DNA of 64,000 nt from Sequoia sempervirens (taxonomy: Eukaryota > Streptophyta > Pinopsida > Cupressales > Cupressaceae): assembly GCA_007258455.2 (NCBI GenBank), contig VDFB02193867.1:528892657-528956656 (forward strand), read 5' to 3'. The notes below the pieces were generated by a model, which was not told where the DNA came from, ran no database searches, and worked only from the letters and a program-made list of their open reading frames with translations. Shown one piece after another: positions 36,546 through 46,680 of the stretch (within the stretch, counting starts at the first letter, position 1; every line of letters starts with the position of its first letter). The translations under genes and the position numbers were made by a program.

Positions 36546-37849
36546 TTCAGAAACTGCCAGCAGTTTCAATCCACAAGAAATGAGAAACAAGTATTAGCCG
36601 CCAAATTTCACAACCCACGACACAACAACTAGGGTATGAGTAGAGATCTATAATTCTTCCAGCTGTCAATTCCTGAGGCAATCTGCTATGCTAGGACCTA
36701 CCATGGATATGGGGCCTCAAAACGCCATACTGTCGATGTTCCCCTGCCATTAGTAACCCTATACTCCAATAAAACTCCAACCTCGCAAAACCTAATAATC
36801 CAAAACCTAGCTCCTACACTTGATTGGGTGTCCCTTCACGCGTTGGCCTTTTATTTTTTCCTTACAATGTTTACCCTTGTCAAAAGTTTGTGTGTGCGAG
36901 TGGGAGCATTATGGTGTTAGACAACTTTCTAAGTTACCTTACCTGAAGATGGTTCAATGGTAAGATAAGCTTGTTTCCAGGCTATGAGATAGGTTTGCCG
37001 GTGTATTGTGGACTGAAAAGTCCACAATAAAAGCCTATCAGCTAATAATACACATCATTATTGATTTTAATTCAATAGTTTTAGGCATATGGTAAATTCA
37101 TCGTCAGCGATTCACTGATGGACAATTCACCGCCAACAATTCACCGCCATGGAAAATTCACCAATGGAAAATTTACCACCAAGTAAAATTCACCCCCAAC
37201 AATTCATCGTGGGGAAAAATAATCACGTTAATATTTATAATAAAATCAAAGATTTTGAAATATATATTAAAAAATTTTAATGCGGTTAATTTTACGTTGT
37301 AGTGAATTGCTCACAGTGAAATTTCCTAGAGCCATAGTTTTAATATAAGAATTCATTCAAAGATTTCAAAACAGCTATTAATGAAGTTTCTAACATTAAT
37401 CCCTTCTTATCTCTATTGACATTCAAGAATTCAGTCAAATCTAGAAAATTATTACATAATACCACATCATTATTGGTTTTAATCCAATAGTTTTAATATA
37501 AAAGTTCATTCAAAGATTTCAAAAGAGCTATTAATGAAGTTTTTGTACCGACAACATTAATCTCCCATATCTTTGTTGACATTCAAGAATTCAGTCAAAT
37601 CTAGAAAATTATTACATAATACCACATTGTTATTGATTTTAATCCAATAGTTTTAATATAAGAATTCATTCAAAGATTTTTAAAATCAATTTTATTTAAT
37701 TAAAAAAATCACTAACTATTTTAAAATAAAGCTTAATATTACTATGAAAAGATTCATCAATCTAAATGGTATTGTGATCTTCACATTTGACAAATTTAAC
37801 TTCATAGTCAAATTTTGGCGACTAAATTACACTTTGGGCTAGAATTCTT
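36546..37849. repeat. Non-coding; AATTCACC tandem repeat and ~170-bp duplication
   Basis: 37090-37210 contains a degenerate short tandem repeat built on AATTCACCgcCAa (at least six copies). 37365-37690 holds two head-to-tail copies (period about 165-170 bp) of a segment including gacattcaagaattcagtcaa; a third copy is at 34519-34614. No gene recognised. Confidence 0.7.
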
Positions 37850-38348
37850 AATGGAAAGTATTTGTGTGGTACTTCTAATGAACATATTGTAAGGATGAAT
37901 TTGTGTGGAAAAGGTTCAATAGTTTGGGATAATCTTAATAAAGGAATTGCTACAGTCAAGAAAGGGTCATCTTTTGGATTATTAAAAATGATCATAAATC
38001 AATTTTTGGGAATAATCCTTGGGATCTTCATGTATTATTTTTTTCTTCTTATTCTCTTTTTTTTTTACATAATTCTTGGACATATTGTTGGAAGGATTCT
38101 AGTAGTTAGCATACAAGACATTCACTTGAAGCTTGAGATAATCTCTTAATTATTTTTAAAGATCATTCTTGTTGTTCTCTACAAGAAGATGATTCTCTTG
38201 CTTTGAGTTATGATTCTAAAGGGGCTTATTCTATGACTCTTGGATATAAATTTCTAGAGAATAAGAAATTTGAGATTAGATATTTTTCCTAGTGGAGCAA
38301 AATATGGAATAAATTAAAATGACCTAAGTGAAAGGAATAAATTAAACT
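37850..38348 (+). pseudogene. LINE zinc-binding RT domain, left part
   Basis: Plus-strand frames give LCGKGSIVWDNLNKGIATVK and, after a frameshift, DDSLALSYDSKGAYSMTLGY then SKIWNKLK. This is the zf-RVT region after plant LINE reverse transcriptase. It is cut at 38348 by the gypsy-type element and resumes at 44834. Broken by stops. Confidence 0.8.
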
Positions 38349-39939
38349 TATGGACAAATATTTTGGCACCCTAATGCTCTCTTGCACTTCTAGGATTTTT
38401 CACCTAGAAAAGGAGAGAGGCAGGCCAAAATGGGCAATAACTAATGCAAATATGAATGAAATATGCCTAAATACAATGTCTAAATGCACTAAACTGATAA
38501 AAGATATTGATTATTAATGTAAAACCTAAGAAATGCAAGTTGTTTAAAAACACATTGTGATATGCAAAATGACCTAAGAATGCAAACAAACAATAATAGA
38601 AATGAAAGAGAATAGAGAGGTGCACTTGGAAACTGAAATGTGATATAGAGAGGCTTTGGAATCTTGCAAAATTTTCTATTGAAGCCAACTAAGACACTTA
38701 CACCAAGTTCCAAGGTGGATTAGCCATGTTTTGGGGAGATTCTATTAGAACAAGTTTTAGCCAAATGGGTATCCAGAAATGCAGAAATTGCCTTTCAGGT
38801 TTGGTAGTGGGACTAATTCACCACTCATGGTGACCTAGTCCACCTTCAGCTTTTGAGAATTTCAGGAAAGGAACCTGTAGCTCTTGGTCTACACTTCTCT
38901 TCTTGACAAGTGTCTGGTTTTGATTATGCAAAAATCAGGCTGCAAGAGGTCTCCAAGCTTCGCTTAGGGATTTTGTTGACTTGAATGAATTTAATGGAAT
39001 TTCAACACCTTTCTCTTGGAAAAATCTACATACAAGACCAACAAAACACACATGCAAAGAGGGGGAAAAGGGTAAAGGGTTAGAGAATAAGGGTTTTCCT
39101 TGGTCAAACCCCAATTTGGTAATCAAACCCTTAAAAATGAAATGAAATAAAGAAAGAATGATGAATTAACAACATGCAATGCTACAACTCACCAAACCCT
39201 TGATGTAGAAATATGAAGATATGCAAGTAGATTCTCCAATGAAGACTTGATAATGCCTAGAATGCTTGATAATTATGAATGTATGTATGCTAATGTGTGG
39301 ATGAATGTATTAGATGAATGGGGGTGAAAATAAGAGAAAAAACCTTTATTTATACTTGATTTTACAAAATTTCCTGAAAATAACACATCACAGGCCGACC
39401 TTAAGGTTGAGAGAATAATATCCCACCAAAAATTTAAAATAATTTTAATTTTTGTGCCTAGTGGGACTAAGTCACCCTAGGTGGTGACTTGGTCCGACCA
39501 GGGAAATTTTATTGAGTGTCATGAATTAAAGTGCATTTAATAATGTTTAGAGGGATTATTCTCCAAAATACACTTAAGTAGGGCCAGAAAGTGCATTAAG
39601 CGGTTATTTAAACATAAGAAAGGGTGAAATTAGTGATGTTCTTCCTAGAAAAGAGTGAGAGTTTGTTACAACTCTTTACAACACTTTGAAATAAGGTTTA
39701 GTAAGTTATGGAAATAGATTATTTAGGTGAATTATAATGAAAAGGTCCTAGAAAAGTGTAAAAGTGGGTTACAACACTTCACAACACTTTTACAAGACAT
39801 CTTAGAGTTCTTAATGATTCACAAGGACCCAAGACCTAATGTGAATGTGTTGACCACATTACAACATTAAATCAAGCCAAAATCACTAGGAGAGCCTAAA
39901 CATGAGAAAAAGTAGAAGGGTTACCTTTTTCCTTGTCCA
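38349..39939 (-). repeat. 3' LTR (minus sense) of the Tat-like element
   Basis: Starts tatggacaaat and ends ttgtcca on the plus strand. It matches 43221-44828 almost throughout. It contains two imperfect palindromes with a GGGACTAA...TTAGTCCC theme at 38807-38843 and 39461-39499. Confidence 0.93.
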
Positions 39940-39962
39940 CAGTTAGCCCCCACTTTAGTGAG
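39940..39962 (-). promoter_or_regulatory. Polypurine tract of the Tat-like element
   Basis: In element (minus) sense this reads CACTAAAGTGGGGGCTAACT directly before the LTR; a run of this type primes plus-strand DNA synthesis in plant gypsy elements. A second near-copy (ATTAAAGTGGGGGCATAAAT in minus sense) lies inside the element at about 40880-40900. Confidence 0.8.
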
Positions 39963-41223
39963 AGGATTCAAATTTGCTTCAAACTCACATTTAAGTAGTC
40001 GAACATGCAATCAAGAGGGGTTTTAATGAACTAATGCTAGCAAGATGAGACAACAATGATCAAGAGGGATGATTAATCCCGCAGGATGAAGATCCCATGG
40101 AAAACTAAATATAAGCACAAAGAAACACACATGATAATGATGTTAATGAAGAGGGACAGAAGGAGAAGGAAAAAGAGAGCCAGATCAAGATTCAATCATT
40201 TGTCCATCCCATTATGGATTAGGTCTAGGATGTTTGTCCGGAAAGAAAATGCATACTCACTTTGAGGCAGCAGAACTCATGGCTATTCGCCAAGTGAGAA
40301 GGCCCAAAAAGTGAGAAATATACACTCATGGCTGGTATGCACTCATAGATACATAGGTGCCTATGGGGAAATTCATGGCTTGAAATGGGCTTCCTGCTCA
40401 ACCATATCAAAGATATATCTCCTAATAACTTTAATAAGGTGTCACGAAAGAAAATGACTTTTCAAGATTCACGAGACAAGGAAAACTTCTTATGCTTGGA
40501 GCTCATGAACAAAACACGATGACACCATAGGCATGCAAGTTGTGTTGTGCAAGGTGGCCATGTATAACAAATGAAAAATGCAACATGCAAAGAATGTTCA
40601 AAGGAGTCTTGCTTAGTTCATACAAGGTCTATAGCCTAGGGAACATTGTATCTAATGTCTCCAAGAGAGGACTAATCAAAGAATAGAAAATTTACATCTT
40701 AGTGGATGCAGTGTGTCACATCAAGCCACTGAGAGGAATGTAATATGCTAGAAGATAGATCGCACTCATGAAGGAAACTACACCCAATGTCATCGACAAA
40801 ATGACAAAACACATCGTATGAAGTAACAAGGTTGCACCAAGAGCTAAGAAAAGGAAAAATGCAAATGAGTAATGCCAATTTATGCCCCCACTTTAATGGA
40901 ATTGCTACACACCATATTGTGAGCAATTACTTTAAAGTAGAAAATGAAAAATGAAAAAAGAAAGAAGACATGAGATCCAACTTGGAAAGCCCCTATGCCA
41001 AGTCATATGTTTCCGAGTAAGGCTACATCATGTGAACGAAAGGAAAAAGAAAAGGGGTTTCCCCCAAAATGAAAACACCAAACACATAAGGGATCTATGG
41101 ATTTGGAGTTACTATGTTCTCTGCTGAGATGTTTTGTAAGGAGCTCAGAACTGTCATCATCCCCCAAATACATAGAACTGGAATAATGACACGAAAAGAG
41201 AAAAAATAAAGAAAAAGAAAGAT

Positions 41224-41440
41224 CCTTTTGGGTCAACATGAAAGAGACATTTCGGTCTTAATGCCTTGCATCATCCCAAAAAGGAAAACACAAGCAAAAG
41301 AAAAAAGAAAAGGAAAAGAAAAAGAAAAGGGCCTTTTGGGTCAACATGAAAGAGACATTTCAGTCTTAATGCCTCGTGTCATCCCCAAAAGGAAAACACA
41401 AGCAAAGAAGAAAGAAATTGGTAAAAGCAATGTATGACAT
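41224..41440. repeat. 108-bp tandem duplication in element interior
   Basis: ccttttgggtcaacatgaaa starts at 41224 and again at 41332. The two copies are nearly identical, and a run of A/G-rich sequence separates them. Confidence 0.9.
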
Positions 41441-41797
41441 ATAGAAGAATGAAGGTACAAATAGATGAATTTTACAAAGAGAGAGATAACATCAAATAGA
41501 ACATTACGGGTGAACATGCACAAACACAAAAGAAAAGAAAAAGAACATGAAAAAGACTAGTAAGGAAAATGTGAGTCAACCATCAAGCAAGTTATCTGCC
41601 TCCCAATCTTAATTGGTATAAGGTGAGTAACATAGTTAAGGGACAATGGAAAATACATTACTAGAACAAGGAAAGCAACTTCTTGCCTTCACTGAGTGCA
41701 AGGAAAGAATGAGCTGAGGTAGGTGATGGGAAGGGTCACGTAATAGTGAGAAGGGAATGTTCTACAAATATTACATGATAAGGGGTTTGAGAGTGGT

Positions 41798-42713
41798 TTA
41801 TGGAATTATTGGATAGAAATCATCACCATCAAAATGATACTTGCTCAGTATTTCTTTCAATTGGTGACATAAATCAATTCTATGTCCAAGAACGTGATGA
41901 TATGTACAATGTGGGATGTTAACATCTTTAGGATATATCACCAACCTATTCATAGGTGGTAATAGTATGAGTCCTTTGTTTAAAAGTATTTGTAATTTCC
42001 TTTCACATTCAGGTGATGGACGAAGAGGAAATTTGAGTTTTTGTGACTTGTGAGACCTCTTGCATTTGCTAGATTCACCCTTTTCTCGAATTGAAGGAGG
42101 AGGACCTAAAGTTCTCCTCTCATCCTTTTCATTGTTATCAGGTAAGGGTTGTTCTCGAGGAAGGACATTCAAATTGGGAGGGTAATCATAAATCACCGTG
42201 CCATCATCATGAAGTCTCCAATATTCTCTAGGAAGCTTGTTATCATGAGGAGGATCTTGATATCCTAACCCTATTGTATTATCATCATTTGGATTTTATC
42301 CTAAGAGTTAGTGAATGCCATGTTTAATTGTTGTGTCACATCCTTGTTTTCTTAAAATGGTAAAACCTTTGCCATAGGTTTCTTCAAGGTTGATTGGAGT
42401 ATTTGTAACTTTGTTAGCATAGAATGGTTGAGGAGTTGTTTTTTTAGATGAACTAGATTCACTTGATGGAGGGAACTTAGGTGTAACCAAACATATCAGA
42501 AGGTGGTACTGTAGGAAGGTCTTGTTGTTTCATCGATGGATAAAAAGATGCATTGGCTTTGAGGTTGTCAGGGCATTCATTTAGGAACTTATTCATGTTG
42601 TCATCATCTTCTCCAATGATGTCAACATCATGAGGAGGACATTCATGAGGATTTGAAGGAGCATGATGAAGTTCAATGTCATTAGGATTAGTTCCAAAGG
42701 CACAGCTTGACAT
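41798..42713 (-). pseudogene. Gag of the Tat-like non-autonomous element
   Basis: The minus strand from 42713 reads MSSCAFGTNPNDIELHHA, then after a frameshift TPKFPPSSESSSSKKTTP, then LGYQDPPHDNKLPREYWRL and DGTVIYDYPPNLN. Near the C-terminus HCTYHHVLGHRIDLCHQLK fits the C-X2-H-X4-H-X4-C zinc-knuckle variant seen in Tat/Ogre-type Gag. Frameshift near 42485 and stops at 42310 and 42290. No pol follows. If translated it could bind element RNA, but the frame is broken. Confidence 0.7.
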
Positions 42714-43220
42714 GTTAACTCAAGATTTTAAGGACATCCAAAATTTATTAAAATACATAGCTCCATGATGCAAATGCATAAAAGTAAACTAAATGCAAGA
42801 AATGGAATAAAAAAAAAATCTAGAAACCGTAACAAAAATGTAATAACAAAAAATAGAAGTGTAGACAATGATCTGAAAATGACAAAATTACAGTGCAAAA
42901 TTTGTGCAAGTGGACTAAGTTGCCCAGTGTGGCAAATTAATCCTAGTAGTGATTTTTTGGAGATTTTTTCAGAATTTTTAAATTGTATTTTATGCTTTTT
43001 ATGTTTTTCGATGCAGATACAGTATGAAAATGTAGAATGTTTTGAACTTTTAATGAAATGCAATGCAAAAATGTAAGCTATATGAGATTTTCTAATGTGA
43101 TTTTTAAAACCCTAGGATGCAAATTAAACAATGCAAAACCTAATGCAATTTTGATGCAAGTTATTCCTAGGATGCACTTGAAATCAAAAGCAAAGTTTTC
43201 TAAATGAAGGTTTACCAAAA

Positions 43221-44828
43221 TGTGTACAAAGATTTTGGCACCCTAATGCTCTCTTGCACTTCTAGGGTTTTCCACCTAAAAGGAGAGAGATTGGCCAAAA
43301 TGGTCAATGTCCCCACTTAAAAATAATGCAAATATGAATGAAATATGCCTAAATGCAATGTCTAAATGCACTAAAATGATAAAATATATTGATTGTTAAT
43401 GTAAAACCTAAGAAATGCCAGTTGTTTGAAAACACATTATGATATACAAAATGACTTAAGAATGCAAACAAATAATAACATAAATGAAAGAGATAGGAGA
43501 GGTGCACCTGGAAACTAGAATGTGATGCAGAGAGGCTCTAGAATCCTACAAAATTCATTGTTGAAGCCAACTAGGGTACTTATGCCATGCTAGGCAACTT
43601 AATCTTGTTTCAAGGAGATTCTGCTGGAACAAGTTTCAACCAAATGGGTATCCAGAAATGTAGCTGAAATCACCTTTCAGGCCTAGCAGTGGGACTAATT
43701 CACCATTGATGGAAACTTATTCCACCTTCATCTTTTAGGAATTTCAGGATATGAACCTATAGCTCTTGGTCTGCACTTCTCTTCTTGACAAGTGTCTGAT
43801 TCTAATTCTATAGAAATCGGGCTGAAGAGGTCTCCAAGATTCACTTAAGGATTTTGATGACTCAAATGACTTTGATGGAATGTCAACACCTTTCTCTTTG
43901 ACAAATATGCATACAAGACCTACGAAACACACATGCAAAGAGGGTGAAAAGGGCTAAGGGTTAGAGAATAGGGGTTTTCCTTGGTCAAAACCCAATTTGG
44001 TAATCAAACCCTTGAAAATGAAATGAAATAAATCGAGAATGGTGAATAAACAACATGCAATGCTACAACTCACCAAAACCTTGATTTAGAAATATGAAGA
44101 TGTGCAAATAGATGCTCCAATGAAGACTTGATAATGCTTAGAATGCTTGATAATTATGAATGTATGTATGCTAATGTGTGGATGAGTGTATTAGATGAAT
44201 GGCGATGAAAATGAGAGGAAAACCCTTTATTTATACTTGATTTTACAAAATCTCCCGAAAATAACACATCACAAGCTGGCCTTAAGATTGAAATAATAAT
44301 ATCCTACCAAAAATTTAAAATAATTTTGATTTTTGTGCCTAGTGGGACTAAGTTGCCCTAGGTGGCAGCTTAGTCCCACCAGGGAAATTTTACTGGGTGT
44401 CAAGAATTAAAGTACATTTAATAATGTCTAACGAGATTTTTCTCCAAAATACACTTAAGTAGGACTGGAAAGTGCATTAAGGGGTCATCTAAACATAAGA
44501 AAGGGTCAAATTAGTGATGACAAGCCTAGAAAAGTGTGATATTTTTTTACAACTCTTTAAAACACTTTGAAATAAGGCTTGGTACATGATAAAAAGAGGT
44601 TATTTAGGTGAATTATAATGAAAGGGTCCTAGAAAAGTGTGAGCGGGTTACAACACTTCACAACAATTTTACAAGACATCATAGAATTCTTAATGATTCA
44701 CAAGGACCTAAGACCTAATGTGAATGTGTTGACCACATTACAACATTAAATCAAGGCAAAATCAATCCAAAATCACTAGGAGGGCCTAAACATGAGAAAA
44801 AGTAGAAGGGTTACTTTTTTCGTGTACA
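43221..44828 (-). repeat. 5' LTR (minus sense) of the Tat-like element
   Basis: Plus-strand ends tgtgtacaaag ... cgtgtaca (TG...CA). Palindromes at 43688-43725 and 44341-44380 match those in the other LTR. It has a ~14-bp segment (gtccccacttaaaa) near 43312 that the other LTR lacks. The neighbouring element-sense sequence TTTTGGTAAACC at 43220 is a weak PBS candidate; the tRNA could not be named. Confidence 0.93.
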
Positions 44829-44833
44829 AAACT

Positions 44834-45215
44834 GACCTAAATAAATTTTTTAAATATGTTTATTGTGTCAAAACAAGTGTCTTATATGGGATAATATTAT
44901 ACAAAGAGAATTTCTAGACCCTTAAGAATATGTTCTATAAATAAATAATGAAGAAAATGTTCGTAATCTTTTCTTTTAATGTCCCTTCTTTTTGGGTATT
45001 TAGAGAGATTGGTGGCAATGATGAAATTTCCCTATTATTCATGCTTCATATTTAATTAATGTTTGGGCTAGCGAAGTATTCCCTCCTACATCATCCTCTT
45101 TCCTTGCACAGTTTCTTGTGATATTAGTTGTATTTGTATTCTTTAAAACATATAGGAATAAGAGGGTTTATTTTTTCAATGATCATGGTGATTTGAGTTT
45201 TCTTTTATTCTATAA
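44834..45215 (+). pseudogene. LINE zinc-binding RT domain, right part
   Basis: The plus strand reads CLIWDNIIQREFLDP, NNEENVRNLFF, CPFFLGI and RDWW, the cysteine-bearing second half of zf-RVT. It follows directly on the 37850-38348 fragment if the gypsy-type insertion is removed. Several stops. Confidence 0.75.
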
Positions 45216-45296
45216 GTTTTAGTATAGGAGTAAACCTTCTTAGCTTTCCTCTCTTCTTTATTTAGTAATAATTTTTTCCAGTTGAAAATTATAAAC

Positions 45297-45930
45297 GTGT
45301 AAAATGTAATCTATCACAATTTTTTCAATTGGTCAAACTTACTAATGGATTAGATTGTGTGATAGTTTTTTTCATCAATGTTTCCAACCACACTCTATAA
45401 TTCATCATCAGGATGATAAAGTGCTTTTAGAGACAAATAAATAGATTAGTAGCATACTAGGATAGCTTAAAAAGATAGGGATGAGAAGGGGTTGGCACAA
45501 CGAATGAGTCAAGAAGATGAAAAAACCAAATATGAAATTAAGGAATAAAAATAAAAATCAGACCAAGCTAAAAGAAAAATTAGAGCCAAATATTAAAGAG
45601 AAAAAGTCCAAAACAAAAAAAAAATGCCTAAAACATATATGAAATAAATAATTCTTTAGGTTGGTGTAATTTTTATTTTTATTCCTTGTTTTCTTATTTT
45701 GTTTTATCATATTTATTTCCCTGTTTCTTGTACCAACCCACTCTCACCCTTTTCATTTTAAGCTATCTTGGTCTTCTACTAATCTAATTTTCTATCTCTA
45801 AAATTATCTATCATTCTGATGATGGCTCACATAATGTGATCTGAAACATTGATGAAAAAGAACTACCACACAATCTAATCGATAAGCATTTTTTACCAAT
45901 TTCATGCATTGTGGAAATTTGTGATCTTTT
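45297..45930. mobile_element. Long foldback element, ~630 bp
   Basis: Imperfect inverted arms of about 265 bp (45297-45565 and 45658-45930). Paired strings include ggattagattgtgtgatag/ctaccacacaatctaatc, gattagtagcata/tctactaatc and ggaataaaaataaaaat/atttttatttttattcc. The centre is A-rich and non-coding. It resembles a foldback or long-TIR MITE; target duplication not identified. Confidence 0.75.
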
Positions 45931-46680
45931 ATCACATTTTTTTTAATATATTTATTTTCAAATAAATATATATATATATATTTTAAAGACAAAATTTTCA
46001 TAATCCATTACAATAGTTTGAAATGTTTTTAAATCAAATCACATTCTATAATCCATCATCAAAATGATAAAAGATATTTTTTTCAAATTATACATATTTA
46101 ATTAAAGAAAAAAAATCAATCAAGAAAACTTATAATATAATATACCAAAGAATAATATATCTAATCTATGTTCATTGCAATTTTAAAATAGAAAAGTAAA
46201 ATATAAAACTTTATAATTACTTAGAAATCAAATTAAAATCTTCATTAAGAGCCATGTTTATTAAAATTCAGTTTAATTTAAAACAAAGAAATCAAGCCAA
46301 TCAACTTCCTTAACTTCTAAGATATATGCTTAAATTGTTTTTGTAGACCTATATATGTAATCTATGTAGCCATAAATGGATCTTGCACGCAACTCTTTTA
46401 CCGACACGATAATATCTATCCTTTTGTATTTATTACTTGGCCTTATTACTTGGCCTTGAGCCGGCATGTCGTGGTCTTCGGTCTAGGCCGGCCGTCTAGG
46501 CCTAGTTGAACGTGCCCTAGTTGAACATAGAAAATAATCTCACATCCCCTGTACTTATACCCGGGTAAAAGTTGAAAAAAATTACATTGAAATCCTGTAA
46601 TGGACCCTCTCCACGAGCAATTACCTAAAATAGAGGGGTATACTCTGGTTACAATTGTGATTCTTTTCGAGAATACTCCC
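45931..46680 (+). promoter_or_regulatory. Upstream region of the lectin receptor kinase gene
   Basis: AT-rich until about 46370, then markedly richer in G+C and CpG. A TATA-like ctatatatg lies at 46349-46357, about 325 bp before the ATG at 46681. Short local duplications are present: ttattacttggcc twice (46429-46455), gtctaggcc twice (46482-46503) and cctagttgaac twice (46501-46526). No transcription start can be fixed from sequence. Confidence 0.4.

Larger units (their letters stand above)
38349..44828 (-). mobile_element. Complete but pol-less Tat-like gypsy element, TSD AAACT
   Basis: Two ~1.6-kb LTRs (38349-39939 and 43221-44828) flank a 3.3-kb interior. AAACT occurs immediately outside both ends (38344-38348 and 44829-44833), a perfect 5-bp target duplication. 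Orientation is minus: gag lies near 43221, and a polypurine tract (AAAGTGGGGGC in element sense) lies next to 39940. No protease, RT, RNase H or integrase is present, so it is non-autonomous. It sits inside a plus-strand LINE fragment whose two halves (37850-38348, 44834-45215) are continuous in protein terms. Confidence 0.93.

Noticed and set aside
36546..37080. Searching for an LRR kinase continuation or exon
   Set aside because: The LRR pseudogene is on the minus strand and ends at 35751 without transmembrane or kinase sequence; nothing matching was seen on either side.
46600..46680. Upstream ATG at 46600 as the LecRLK start
   Set aside because: It would place 27 polar residues before a clean signal peptide; the ATG at 46681 gives the normal architecture for the family.
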